From assembly GCF_947172395.1 (NCBI RefSeq), contig NC_069086.1, positions 17,063,572-17,127,571 on the forward strand: DNA of 64,000 bases. The letters run 5' to 3'. Positions 43,831-55,584 of the stretch are shown piece by piece. Under the pieces are notes generated by a model that ran no database searches, was not told the origin of the DNA, and saw nothing but the letters and a program-made list of their open reading frames with translations. Position 1 is the first letter of the stretch; each line of letters opens with the position of its first letter. Position numbers and translations under genes: made by a program. Origin of the DNA: Bicyclus anynana (lineage: Eukaryota; Arthropoda; Insecta; Lepidoptera; Nymphalidae).

Positions 43831-44154
43831 CATCCAATGAGGTATTTAATTGACTACGGAACTTTATTAACGAGAAACAGTCACCACAAGAAAGGTAGAT
43901 CGATGGACACAACTAGGCAAACATAAAGGTCAATTTGAGCTTTAGCACTTAGCAGAATTGGATGCAATGCTGTGTATGGCTCCGACAAGGAAAAGCAATG
44001 CAAAAAAAAATCTTCGAACGTAGAATAACCCAATATTTCAAAACAACCTAGGATTCAAACCCAGTACTTTGAGATACTTTAACAATCGGATTAACGAGGC
44101 GATTACTGTAATGTATCTATGGAAATTTATGGGAATTTTTGCGTCCACAATTTT

Positions 44155-44610
44155 TTGTGCCTGAAGACGAAAGTCTTCGAACAGTGCGTGTTGCCAGTGA
44201 TGAACTACGGATCCGAGACTTGGTCGCTATCTATGGGCCTTATTAAAAGGCTCAAAGCGGGAAATAGAGCGAGCTATGCTTGGAGTATCTCTGCGTGATC
44301 GAATCAGAAATTAGGAGATCCGCAGACAAACCAAAGTCACTGACATAGCTCAGCGAGTGTAGTGTGTGAAGTGGCAATAGGCAGGCCACATAGTTCGATG
44401 TGCCGATGGACGTTGGGGTCCGAAGGTGCGGGAATGGCGACCCCGCACCGGAAAGCGCAATGTTGGTCCCCCACTAGGGGGACCGAGGACATCAAACGGG
44501 TTGCAGGGAGCCGCTGGATGCTGGCGGCTCGAGATCGTTGCGCTTGGAAGTTCATACAAGAGGCCTATGTCCAGCTGTGGACGTCCATCAGCTGATAATG
44601 ATGACCCTTA
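44155..44610 (+). mobile_element. LINE tail (RTE-like), longest copy in the window
   Basis: Encodes in broken frames LKTKVFEQCVLPVMNYGSET (end of RT), then REIERAMLG, TDIAQRV, EWRPRTGKRNVG, EDIKRVAGSRWM and EAYVQLWTSIS before the GATAATGATGA tail. VMNYGSETW-like and GRPP...W-like motifs are typical of these LINEs. Confidence 0.85.
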
Positions 44611-44975
44611 ATCATCTTAAACTAAGAAAGTATACATCATCATCATCATCATATCATCATCGTGATTTCTTAGTTCGCAAAACCTAGTATTTCATAGTCC
44701 GAACTAGAAGTTAAACCCAGGATCTAGTATTGAATAACCAATTTAACCTCTGCACCACCGAGGCAGTAAACAAACATATACCATATATAGGCATCCAGTA
44801 AACAGGCTATAGGTATCGAGGCCGGCTTGATACTCGCACTTGACCGGTTTCAACAACATCCTTGAACTCTATAGCTGTTCTGTTTCACCTACTTATCTAA
44901 CATATTTAATTCTAGCTACTAACTATCGTACTACGTTTAGTACAGCTGGCCTATTCACTATTTTAGTCTTTACGA

Positions 44976-45190
44976 ATTCGTCCGCGTGGACAAAGTTCGA
45001 GTTTTTCACAAATCCCGCGGGCACCATGAATTTTTCCGAGATGAAAGTAGCCTATGTGTTAATCCAGGGTAAAATCTATTTTAATTCCAAAATTCAGCCA
45101 AATCGCTTCAGCAGCCGCAGCGTAAAAGAGGAACAAACATACTTACACACTTACACACAAACTTTCGCCTTTATAATATTAGTGTGATTA
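44976..45190 (-). mobile_element. Helitron-like copy
   Basis: AATTCGTCCGCGTGGACAAA ... CAAACTTTCGCCTTTATAAT, then ATTAGTGTGAT. It is the same subfamily as 37355-37579, inverted. Confidence 0.7.
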
Positions 45191-45223
45191 TCAACCTACT
45201 AAAATAAACATGAAATCAATTGA

Positions 45224-45283
45224 GAAATGTCATCAACCTACTGATGATATCCAGTAAGCACCGGATGACATTTGCTACATAGG
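45224..45283. repeat. Small inverted repeat (MITE fragment)
   Basis: Shares GAAATGTCATCAACCTACTG and CACCGGATGACATTTGC with 2565-2632 in inverse orientation. Confidence 0.5.
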
Positions 45284-45339
45284 ACCTCAATGTCAAGTAC
45301 GTCAAAGATAGTGAATTAGCCTGCTGAACTATATTTTTT

Positions 45340-45520
45340 ATACTAGCGGACGTCCGCAATTTCTGTGAACTTCAGTTCTTTACAAAACCAATTTTTAACA
45401 ATAAATAGTAGCCCATATGTTGCTCAATAACCTCCACTATCTTCCAGAGAAAGTCCCACTGAAATCGGTCCAGCGGTTCCAGAGCCTGGACAAACAAACA
45501 GAGAGACAGACGAAATTTTT
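45340..45520 (-). mobile_element. Helitron-like fragment
   Basis: Begins ACTAGCGGACGTCCGCAATT on +, the inverse of the CTAG end, and continues through AAATCGGTCCAGCGGTTCC. Confidence 0.6.
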
Positions 45521-45762
45521 AATAAGTTTGTTTGTTTTCGATAATCATGTAATTTTTGAGAAACAGTTATTTTTGAAATCACAGACAGACATTTATTTAT
45601 GTACCTATTGATTATAGTACTTTTTTAATGAGATTACCCCTCACTTGACCGCTACGTCACCTTATGTAAGTGGAGTGACGTATTATTTGCATGCCCTGTG
45701 AATGCCTTCTATTTATAGGCAACAGTTTTCCATAGATTTCCACCAATACCATTAGTTAGACC

Positions 45763-46111
45763 AAAGGGTTTCTCAAAGTGGCATACGCGAACCCCTAGGG
45801 CTTCGTCATTCGACAGCAGGGGGTTCGCGACAAGATTTACGTAATGGTGGCTTGATAACTGATATCGATTCAGAATTAAGGTTAAAATTTTCCAACATTG
45901 AATCCATTTGCGACTAGCAAGCAAACATTTCTTTTGGTGCTTTATGTGTTACCTTTTATTCAAATAAAAATACCTTATTTTCTTCAACAGTCAAATTATC
46001 TTTTCTTTGGGGGTTTCCCATTAAATAATATAACTTAACCATAGTAAGGGGTCCGCTGTCACTAGGAATTTTAACAGGGGTACGTGGCGCGGAAAGTTTG
46101 AGAAACCCTGA
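45763..46111. mobile_element. Non-autonomous hAT element with 8-bp target duplication
   Basis: 349 bp with ends AAAGGGTTTCTCAAAG and GTTTGAGAAACCCTGA (inverted repeats). It is flanked by GTTAGACC on both sides (45755-45762, 46112-46119). The 8-bp duplication is the hAT hallmark. Confidence 0.88.
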
Positions 46112-46174
46112 GTTAGACCATCTGCTTTGTTTGTTATTATTCCCTATAAGAAAAACCCATAAGCTTTTGTTTAC

Positions 46175-46486
46175 CTATCATCATTAACAACCCAAATTCG
46201 GCTCACTGTTGAGCATGAGTCTCCTTTCAGAATGGAAAGGGTAAGGTAATAGTTCACCACGCTGACCCAAACCCTATGCGGATTGGCAGACCTCACACAC
46301 GTAGAAAATTTAAGGAAATTCTCAGGTATTCAGGTTTCCTTACGAAGTTTTCACCGTTTGAGACACGTGATGCTAATTTTCTTAAAATGCACCATAACTG
46401 AAAAGTTGAGGTGCATGCCTCGGACCGGATTCGAACATCTCTGAATCGAAGGCAAAGGCCACATCCAATGGGCTATCACGGCTTAA
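46175..46486 (-). mobile_element. SINE family B, full length
   Basis: The inverse strand has AGCCGTGATAGCCCATTGGA, TTCGAATCCGGTCCGAGGC, the GATTGGCAGACC-equivalent body and a tail of GGGTTGTTAATGATGATAG. Confidence 0.85.
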
Positions 46487-46500
46487 TTAGCAACTCGCTA

Positions 46501-46685
46501 ACGCCGCGCTGTTTCACCCACGTAGTTCCCGTTCCCGTAGGAATACGGGGATGAAATATAGCGAGGATAGTGTAGCTTCCGAACAGTGAAGGAATTTTTC
46601 AAATCGGTTCAGAAGTTTCAAAGTTTTAATTCAAAACATACAAACAACAAATCAAATCTTTCCTCTTTAAGTTATTAGTATAGAC
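46501..46685 (-). mobile_element. Helitron-like fragment
   Basis: TTTCACCCACGTAGTTCCCG, then AATACGGGGATGAAATATAG ... CTTTCCTCTTTAAGTTATTAGTATAGA. Confidence 0.7.
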
Positions 46686-46689
46686 CTTT

Positions 46690-48010
46690 GAGTTATTAAC
46701 GTAACAACACAAAGGTTCAAAAATGACCTAAATATTTTCAAAGGCTTCGTTCATTAGCGGTGTATTAATTAAAAGAGAAAACGATATCAAGATGGTGATA
46801 ATTATGTTGCTTAATATCGGTTTCGTACCTATGAAGATTGTAAGCTATTATTTCCTCAGGGAACGAAAAGCACGAATTTCATAATAGGAGTCTGTAGGAG
46901 ACCTTATTTCCTGGGCTTAAACCCGCCACGCGACTCTAACGCTTATATGGGATGATGGGCTTAATGTTTGATACTTATTTACATGTTTAAACTGACCCCA
47001 GGCATTTTCCAATTTGAGGCCGAAATTTTTTACAGAGAAATTTCCCCAAACCCAAACCTGCAGAACCTCATAATTGGTAGCTAAAACAAAATAACAACTC
47101 ATCTAGGGTTAAGGAAAACGTTTTAAAAGAGATTTAAAATAAGGTTCTGTGATCTGAAATGATTCATTTTCCTTCTAAGGAAGGAAAAATAGATAACGTT
47201 CCTTATCCCGTAACGTGCTTACAAATAAATTAAAATTTATGATTTTAGCTTTACCCCATTAAAATTACCTTACTGGAAACTCCCACCGCCTAAGTACCTA
47301 GGTTAGGAGCATACCTAACAGGAAATCGTAATCGTAAGCAGATCAACTACATAACATTATGTACCTAAGTATGTCATTTTTCCACTCAATCTCTATTCGA
47401 AAATCCATCAAAATTGATACAGCAGTTATGTCATAAAAAAGGCTACAGGCTTAATTACTTTAAGAAACGGATAACCTACCTATTTTAGTGAAAAAAAAAT
47501 ATTACAATGCGTAATAAAGGTAGTCAAATTTTTCGTATAGATAGCTACATAATCGGAAAATACAACTTTTCCACCCGGACTTTTGTTTATACCCGGTTAA
47601 AAAGTAGCATACGTACCTACCTATATACATATGGCGTAGGAACTTAAGTAAGTAAATATTAATACTATCAACAACAAGCTTAAAATACCTATATTATCCA
47701 TTAAATTATAGTAAAAATTTAAAACGCAGTTTATTAAAACTCCAAAAAAAAATTAAATAAAATACAACAACATACCATAATTCAACAACCATAAACAGAA
47801 GACAAAACACTACCACTCAATGTTATTGTTTTTTGTGATTCTGTATTAAAAAAAAAGGAGTTGATTTGATTACGAATCACGTCACCATAGCAACGCGCAA
47901 AATGGCCGCCACGCATGCGCTCTGCGGAACCGACGCTGTGGTACTGCCGGTTTTCGCGCCACCAAGAAACATAACTTGCTTTGTGACCGTGAATCGTAAA
48001 TACAATAGTG
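46690..48010. other. Intergenic, nothing recognised
   Basis: AT-rich; short open frames only. A SINE C fragment follows at about 48015. Confidence 0.4.
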
Positions 48011-48014
48011 ATAA

Positions 48015-48185
48015 AGTAATCACTATTAAAGAAGGTTTTAAAAGAATATTTGCCATATCTTTTAAATATGACCAATATTCCCATTCCCCTCTAACTAGTC
48101 GGGAAAGGCTGTACTAGGAGTGGGTACGACAATAGTCCTGTGGAGCGGGGATCGGACCACCAGTCCAGGTGATGAGTCGGTGGTA
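48015..48185 (-). mobile_element. SINE family C fragment
   Basis: AAGAATATTTGCCATATC, then GACCAATATTCCCATTCCC and GGAGTGGGTACGACAATAG on + are the inverse of 49555-49725. Its tRNA-like head is incomplete. Confidence 0.7.
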
Positions 48186-48834
48186 TGTCGATATTAATTA
48201 ATAAAAGTTAAGAGTGTGCAATATGTAATTTGGTGGTTACAAATGGTTCTGGATCTCAGATTCTGGAAAAGTTAGGAGCCTGATATTTGGGTAAACGATA
48301 TTTCAAAGTGTTAGCTTCGTTATGACTATTTTTTTGAAAAATACATGTTTTGCTCACATTTTGCTTTCAATCTCAGGAAAAGCAAACTTATTTTCTTAAA
48401 TTTTTGTTTTGTATAAAAAATTAGGTATATATCTTGAACATGACCATTTTGTTTTTCGTTATATTGTTTAATTTACTTGCAATTAGGTAAAAATGGTTTT
48501 GGCGCTCACGTCATAAAATTTGCGTCGCGCGTCAATCGCTCCGTGCTTTTCAGTCACGTGAAAGTCATAATTTGGCGTCTCGTTTGCGCTTCGAATTTTA
48601 CTTTATTCATCAAGAAATCTAAATACTTTAAATTTTATCAATTTAACATTGATTTTTTTGTCCATTTTGTCACAATGTTACTTGATGTATCTACTAAAGG
48701 AATAAACGTCAAACTTATTAATAATTAATAACTTTGTCAAACACTAAACCGTTTGCTTAAGGTTTAGTGTTTACATGACGTCATGAAAGGAAAAAATATA
48801 GACCATCATGGCCGACAGCGTTATGACTTGTATT

Positions 48835-49065
48835 ATCGTCGCCCGCAACTTCATCCGCGCGGAATTTAGTTTTTCACAAATCTCTCAGGAACCATGGACT
48901 ATTCCGGGATAAAAAGTAGCCTATGTGTTAATCCAGAGTAAAATCTATTTGCAATCCAAATTTTAGCTAAATCGCTTCAGTAGTAGCGGCGTTAAAGAGT
49001 AACAAACATCCAAACAAACATCTAATCATCCATACAAACTTTCGCGTTTATTATGAGGATTATTT
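48835..49065 (-). mobile_element. Helitron-like copy
   Basis: CGTCGCCCGCAACTTCATCC ... AAACTTTCGCGTTTATTATGAGGAT. Same subfamily as 37355-37579, inverted. Confidence 0.65.
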
Positions 49066-49253
49066 TTTTTATACATTGACGTCTCAAAAAATATGATTTT
49101 TTTTTCAATCTAGTAGAACGATAATAATGAACAATAATTTATGAACATTTAAAAAAAGTGTCAACTAGCCTATTAATCCGCCCTGTACGTTAACTATTGA
49201 GGTTCAGATTGACATCGGTACTGCGTTGTTGTTCTAAGGCCTAGTTCGGACTA

Positions 49254-49323
49254 TTTTAGTATTTTAGTCGAGTACGAACGCGGTAAATCCAAATATTGTT
49301 CGTACTCGACTAAAATACTAAAG
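49254..49323. repeat. Hairpin with 26-bp arms
   Basis: TTTTAGTATTTTAGTCGAGT and the following ACGAAC pair with GTTCGTACTCGACTAAAATACTAAAG around an 18-base loop, with one mismatch. Size fits a MITE core or a precursor-type hairpin. Confidence 0.85.
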
Positions 49324-49554
49324 TAGTGTAGTAACTAACATGGTAATTTAACATTTGAAAGCGCCAAGTTGCATAAAGCCATCCAAATGATCGTGCGCAT
49401 CGAATGACGTTCCTTCCGCGTTGTTCCGGAAAGATATTCCGAGCTTGGAAGGCTTCGCGGCTACTCATTTTCACCAAGATGACATATAATACGGTTTTAA
49501 TTAAGTACCTAGTACGTATACGTATACTTGCATATCACAAGACCTCAATTTAAG

Positions 49555-49725
49555 CCTCAATAGCTCAACGGTAAGAGCGGTTGGACTCATTACCGAGGGG
49601 TGATGGTTCGATCCTCACCCCGTTGGTCTATTGTCGTACCCACTCCTAGCACAGTCTTTTCCGACTAGTTGGAAAGGAATGGGAATATTGGTCATATTAT
49701 AAAAAAATATGGCAAATATTCTTTT
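49555..49725 (+). mobile_element. SINE family C, tRNA-headed
   Basis: The head GCCTCAATAGCTCAACGGTA...GGTTCGATCCTC has both Pol III boxes and a CAT triplet at the anticodon position. The body has GTCGTACCCACTCCTAGC and GGAATGGGAATATTGGTC, with an A-rich tail. The SINE body and a second copy argue against a real tRNA gene. Confidence 0.8.
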
Positions 49726-49779
49726 AAAAAAAAAAAAAAATTATGAATTAAGCTAAGATTTTATTAGTATAGGGACACA

Positions 49780-49870
49780 GATTAATAAATAAGGCAGATG
49801 GAGCGCACGTAACATGACGGTGTCGTAGTATTCTCGAGTCAGTACGACACGAAGCTTCGCAGTAACTTTC
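49780..49870 (+). repeat. Dispersed repeat fragment shared with 59595-59710
   Basis: CAGATTAATAAATAAGGCAG, then ATGGAGCGCACGTAACATGACGG is the inverse of the segment at 59595-59710. Family unknown. Confidence 0.5.
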
Positions 49871-51000
49871 AATATTATTCAAAAAAAATGGCGTTTTATG
49901 TTTTTAAATATTTTCTGTTCACAACTAAAGAAATAAGATAGAGTATTTTTTTGGTAATTAATGATTATTATATTAATATACGTAGGTAATTGCTGTTAGT
50001 GTTAAATTTTGTAATACAAACATTTTTCATGAGTGACGTTTTTTTTTTTGGGTTTCAACGGTTTCAGCGGCTTCACCACGCTGCTTGTATATTCTCTGTA
50101 TGATATATACTCTGTTTATAGGGATAGCCTATACAATGTATACTGCTATTAATAAAAATATATCAAAATTAGTTCAGTAGATCCAAAGATTAGACCCTAG
50201 CCACAGAAAACATATGTACAAGCCCTGGCGACTTAAGGCATGATTCCTCATGTTTAGAAATGTCCTGAAAATATCACATTATACGTTTTATATATTTTTT
50301 GTAAGGAATAAGCTCGCGCTTGACCACGATTTCACCTGATGGTAACTGTAAGGTCGCCTAGAAGATGCCTATTTACTCTCATCAAAGATGCCAAAGTTGT
50401 AAGAATTAGGACATATTGACTTGGGAGAGTAATAAACGAAGAAGCAAAACGCTTTATACGAGTTCTGGGGATGTCAATGACATAGGGATGAATACAAATA
50501 CCTATTTCGATATTTGTTTACATTATATAATTATATTTGCATAAGACTGCATAAGGTAGAGAGTTTGAAACGGAGCATAACTTGATTCTACACTCATTAC
50601 AAACCCCCACTTCGTTCGTTATAATTAAAATAATAAACTATACTGAGTTTTAATAACCCCCATTAAATTCACATTTTACTAATTAAATCAATACGATAAA
50701 CACGCTTATGTTATAATACCAAAGTATCCATGTAAACGTCACCGATCCATTATTTATAATTAAATGAATGGAGCCACGAGATGAGTCATTAAACAATAGA
50801 GAATGGTATCACTCGGAGAAACAGATTGTTTTCTTGATATATACCAATGATGCATTACTGTGTCGGTCGAAATTAAAATTTAACTGTAAGGGCCGGCGCA
50901 TATCTGGCGAGACGCAGCGTTACTACCCAACTATTCTAAACATTTTTGATGTTAATGTTTTTATTAAGATGCCACGTATTTTAAGCATTGTAAGAATCCC

Positions 51001-51128
51001 ATTTTTTTTTTATTGTTTACAAGTTAGCCCTTGACTACAATCTCACCTGATGGTAGTGATGATGCAATCTAAGATGGAAGTGGGCTAACTTGTTAGGAGG
51101 AGGATGAAAATCCACACTCTTTTCGGTG
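51001..51128 (-). mobile_element. SINE family A 3' fragment
   Basis: TTTTTTTTTTATTGTTTACA, AGCCCTTGACTACAATCTCA and GGAAGTGGGCTAACTTGTTA. Confidence 0.8.
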
Positions 51129-51309
51129 TGGATAACGTGAAAGGCGTGACATATTTTCCCTTCAGCAAAGCGAATAAGTTGTACAAGGAGCGGGTATGAC
51201 AATAGTGTCACTGATGGGGAACGAATTGCTTAGCCATAGAAATAAGAGGACTTAATTAGCTCCTATGCTTGAGATGAGTTGCGGTGTTAAATGGATGCCG
51301 TTTATTAAA

Positions 51310-51487
51310 GAATAACCGCGCAGTTTCACCCGCGTGGTTCCCGTTTCCGTAGGAATACGGGTATAGTACTGGGGGATAGTGTAAAATAGTTTTTCAATTT
51401 GGAACAGTAGTTCCTGAGATTAGCGCGTTGAAGCAAAGAAACTAGAAAACAAACAAACTGTTTAGATTTATAATATTAGTATAGATA
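51310..51487 (-). mobile_element. Helitron-like fragment
   Basis: TTTCACCCGCGTGGTTCCCG to TTTAGATTTATAATATTAGTATAGA, inverse orientation. Confidence 0.65.
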
Positions 51488-52166
51488 CATGAGTGCAACT
51501 TGTGTAACTAATCGAGTATACCACATTAAGCTAGACTTTAATCAATCTGCAGGGTACTCGTAAATTTGCACAATTGCACGTTTATGACTCATTTTCTACA
51601 CCAATAACATTAATATTAGTAACAAAGCGCTTCGCTGCGTTTGCATAGAGATGCCGGAGGACCAGCAGTAGTGTGCTTAAGGTTTTTAAGTAGGGTAGGG
51701 CCCTTTAAGTAAAAATTGCAAAACTCTTTGTCCAACTATATATTCTGTGGTCTAACATAGGTTTGTATTGAGCCCTTAGGGTAGGCAGTGCATTTTAGCA
51801 TCTATGAAGTGCACGCCACCGAGAACCAGACCACAAAAGCGCTACGCTGTGTCTCGCTAGATATGCGCCGGCCCTTAGTCCGCCCCAAGCAAAGTGCATG
51901 TTTAAGCTACAACATTTACGTCTATTTTTTATAGGACGCTTAGGACTTGCGTGTTCATATTTTTTCATTTCAATGACAATAGGCTACTTGCCTCTTTTGT
52001 AAACAGTGTTTAACTGAATTATGGAAGTATTATAAGCTATATTTTATTTTTTTCCGTCAATAATAACCAGTGAAAAATTTAATACAAATGAAAAAAATTC
52101 TAGGTAAATTTTTTGCCACCTAAACAAAACACATTAACAAGTGACGTCATTCATAGAGATAACAGC

Positions 52167-52281
52167 GTGATTGGCGTTTGCAGTGATGTGATATATCACG
52201 TCACCGTAAGCGCCAATCACAAACCGATGCCTTGTAGCGAAAGACATCACAGTTTATGATTGGCGTTTGTGGTGACGTGAT
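52167..52281. repeat. Palindrome with 28-bp arms plus a third arm copy
   Basis: GTGATTGGCGTTTGCAGTGA... (52167-52194) pairs with 52193-52220; the four mismatches are all transitions. A third copy, GATTGGCGTTTGTGGTGACG, follows at about 52258. Confidence 0.75.
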
Positions 52282-52729
52282 AAAAATACAATTTTGTTTT
52301 ATAAAAATATTACAATTACGAGATTATTTTCACAAATAAAAATGTGATTAGAGTTTCTAAGCATCTAAACTAACATATGCAAAAAATCTTCTCAGTTTTG
52401 TACAGCAGGCGAGTAGCCTATTGCCTGCGACCTCCTTAATTATTAAATCATGACGCAGTTTTCAAACCTAAGTACCCTTAAGCCTGAATATAAATTATTT
52501 CCAGGTAGGTACCATTTACAGATAAATGTAATTTCAAAAAATATCCTAATTCCTGACAAATGGTGCTTGAATGTAATACATTTTAATAGAATACAAAACA
52601 TGACAGCAGTTATGACATTGCGCCCACGCACCCAATACAAAGGCGTGACATATGTTTACCATCTTACGGCTTTGTGTGGCCATTCATTCTGACATGTCAA
52701 ACAATTTTTAAGTAATCTTATACTTATTA

Positions 52730-53039
52730 CTCAGACCAATTATTGTATAGGACCTGCCTCGCAAACTTTACTTTTCTGTCAAAGTATATGATCAACGATC
52801 TAATGCGATTATAAAAACTGTCTCTATAGTATCGATATTAAATAGTTGTAATCGTGTTCGTCGGTTAAAGAGCTCGTAAAAATACCTTTTTGTGTAATTG
52901 AATTGTGTAAAAAACGGGCAAAAACTTCTAGTTTACTATAAGATATATAACAAATCTAAGCTCGTTTTCTTCAGAAAATGACAGACAATTTTGTTCGTGA
53001 CTATGAGTGCGATACAGGTCCTTCTATAATTGGTCTGAG
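52730..53039. mobile_element. hAT-type MITE copy 1 with 8-bp target duplication
   Basis: Ends CTCAGACCAATTAT...ATAATTGGTCTGAG. It is flanked by ACTTATTA at 52722-52729 and 53040-53047. 310 bp, no coding capacity. Confidence 0.9.
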
Positions 53040-53259
53040 ACTTATTACCATTACAATTTGTACTTTGATATTTAATCTATGTTTATGTGTATCTAATGCC
53101 ATAGCATTATTTTTTAAAGAAGTTAGATAAATGCTATTCGTTGTATAACTATATATTTAACTACAGCTGTTTTTTTCTTTGTTTAGTTATTCTAAAATCG
53201 ATATTTGGAGTTAGAGTATAATGATTTGATTATACTATATATAGCATTGGGATATCTAG

Positions 53260-53400
53260 GATCATTTCCTAAGGTGGGCCTGACTCCCGACATTAAGTCT
53301 ATAAACCTCCAACCTACATTAAAGCAGTGTAGTGGATCAAAGGCCTTCAGATGAAGAGAAAGGTCATAGGCCTTTAAACAATAAACTGATAATGCTGTAG
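53260..53400 (+). mobile_element. LINE or SINE tail fragment, unplaced
   Basis: ACCTCCAACCTACATTAAAG, CAGTGTAGTGGATCAAAGG and AAGGTCATAGGCCTTTAA resemble a common lepidopteran retroposon tail. Confidence 0.4.
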
Positions 53401-53738
53401 TAAAGAAAATTTTGTCTATATTTCGGACTACTTTTAAAACTCCTTTTTGATGAACGACGTAAATACCCCATTAAAATGTTACTTCCATAAAAACCATAAA
53501 ATATCTGTCATATTTTATTTAGAAAACTTAGGTTCTTAGTTTTATTTTTCTAACTATACAGACAAAAGACGTATTTAATCATAGAAAGCACTCCCTATAA
53601 CCCCTAATGGTTAAAATTTCTTAGTAAGTCTCAGAATCTGAGAATCAGCTAACACGTCATGTTTACAAAAACCTGTCTGTGCTGATAATTCGAAAATTTC
53701 AGTAATGTTAAGTCAGTCAGTTGTCCTTGTATATATTA

Positions 53739-53885
53739 CTAGCAGGACCCGGTCAAGCTTCGCTTTGACTCATTCCCTGTCTTATTCTACTCCTACACTT
53801 ACCCTTTAAGTATCGGTTCAGTAGTTTCGGAGCCTATGCATTACACACAAACAATCAACTCTTTTCTCTAATATTAGTTTAGATG
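53739..53885 (-). mobile_element. Helitron-like fragment
   Basis: Starts ACTAGCAGGACCCGGTCAAG and ends CTCTAATATTAGTTTAGA in the inverse orientation. Confidence 0.5.
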
Positions 53886-54072
53886 TATACAAATATATAA
53901 TTAAAAACCCTCACATTTATTAATTTCAAGTAATTTCCAGTAGGTACTTACATACATAATGATAATAGTATTTTAACAGAGACCAATAGTCGTAGTCGTT
54001 ATATACCTATATATATTACTACCAATAGGTACGGTTTGTTAGTAAACGGTATTCGCTGGATTCGGCTATAGT

Positions 54073-54381
54073 CTCAGACCAATTATAGAAGGACCTGTAT
54101 CGCACTCATAGTCACGAACAAAACTGTCTGTCATTTTCTGAGGAAAATGAGCTTAGATTTGGTGTATATCTTATACTAAATTAGAAGTTTTTGCCCATTT
54201 CTTACACCATTCAATTAAACAGAAAGGTATTTTTATGGAGCTCTTTAACCGACGAACACGACAACTATAAAACATCGATACTATAGAGATAGTTTTTAAA
54301 ATCGCATTAGATCATTGATCATATACTTTGACAGAAAAGTAACATCTAGCGAGGCAGGTCCTATACAATAATTGGTCTGAG
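54073..54381. mobile_element. hAT-type MITE copy 2 with 8-bp target duplication
   Basis: 309 bp, same family as 52730-53039 but in the opposite orientation. It is flanked by GCTATAGT at 54065-54072 and 54382-54389. Confidence 0.9.
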
Positions 54382-55086
54382 GCTATAGTATATTAGTATC
54401 ATAATAGAATTCCATATCGGTATCGGTATTCCATATCGGTTTTAACTATGCGACTCAATGAAATTAATACAATTAGCCGCTTTTGTTTACAATTTTCACA
54501 ATTATCTTTATTATAAAATCTTTGGTAAAAGGTCGTTCGATTCTACTTTTAGAACTACTTCTCTAATACATAGTAACTGAATGTTCGATACTCTGTAAGT
54601 GCCATCTTGCTTGCAAAAACTCAAGAGCCCTGCAGAACGTGTCTGACTGTACCCTCTACCAACAACACAAGTAACAAGTAAGTCTCTTACAAGTAACACT
54701 CATTTATCTTTAATAACCGGCATTCATTTTGAATCGTTAACAAATATGAAACCGTCATCGCTAAGTATACTTTAATAAGATCACGAAACAAAAACCAAGA
54801 CTTCGTTTCACAGGCCCAATAGTATGGTCACGAATTTGGACAGAACGGGACAGTCATATATGGATAATTACACAGTGGAAAGGGATAGCACATTCAGGTT
54901 ATGGGTCTGTAAGGCTTCCCACGGTGTGTTATTCTCATGATATGTTTTGAAGTACCGAACATGCACCATTACGCAGGCGTACGTTGAGACAAGATACAAA
55001 TGCCGAAAAAACTTGATGTGATTTCTTTCATTGATAATAATCATTTCATCGTCATCATAATCATCAGCCCTTTTGTTTATCTATAT

Positions 55087-55583
55087 CAGTGATTCCCAAA
55101 GTGGTCTATATCGACCCCTAGGGGTCTATGACAACCTGCAAGGGCTCTACGTCAGCGAAAAAATTGGGGGTCAATGAAATGAAAATTTGGATCCACGATA
55201 GTGGATCTTAACACATACACTGATAGTACCTATTTACTTACCCCATACTATCTTATATCTTTAGTATTAAAGCATCAGGTTCATCCTTTTCTCTAAAAAT
55301 ATTGACTTATTGCGTTATTTTATTTATAGTTTATTTTATGTTTATTTCATGTTACGTATATTTTACATAACAGATACAAAATTTAATTTTGAGTAGTTTT
55401 AATTTAAATTCAATTAATTTTATAAATTTAAAATTAACATGTGTTTTTATTTTAAGTTTTTAACACTAAACTTCACTACAGTTAGAAATTTACAGGAAAT
55501 CATTATCAGGTAAGTAGGGGGTCTACTCAACACGCAAAAACATGGCAAGGGGTCTACGACACAAAAAAGTTTGGGGAACTCTG
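55087..55583. mobile_element. Non-autonomous hAT element
   Basis: Ends CAGTGATTCCCAAAGTGG and AAGTTTGGGGAACTCTG. It is preceded by ATCTATAT and followed by ATCTATAC, a 7/8 match to an 8-bp duplication, with a Helitron-like element starting in that right copy. Confidence 0.75.
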
Positions 55584-55584
55584 A

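Larger units (their letters stand above)
50887..51877. mobile_element. DNA-transposon-like element with about 33-bp inverted ends
   Basis: TAAGGGCCGGCGCATATCTG(gcgagac...) at 50887-50920 is mirrored at 51845-51877 with two mismatches. A SINE A piece (51001-51125), a SINE C scrap (51170-51210) and a Helitron-like piece (51310-51487) lie inside, so most of the 990 bp is secondary insertion. Confidence 0.7.

Noticed and set aside
47782..48117. Overlapping frames of 83-100 codons on both strands
   Set aside because: They run into a SINE C fragment and carry no family motif.
49555..49627. Genuine tRNA with CAT anticodon
   Set aside because: It is followed by a SINE body also seen at 48015-48185, and the stems pair imperfectly.
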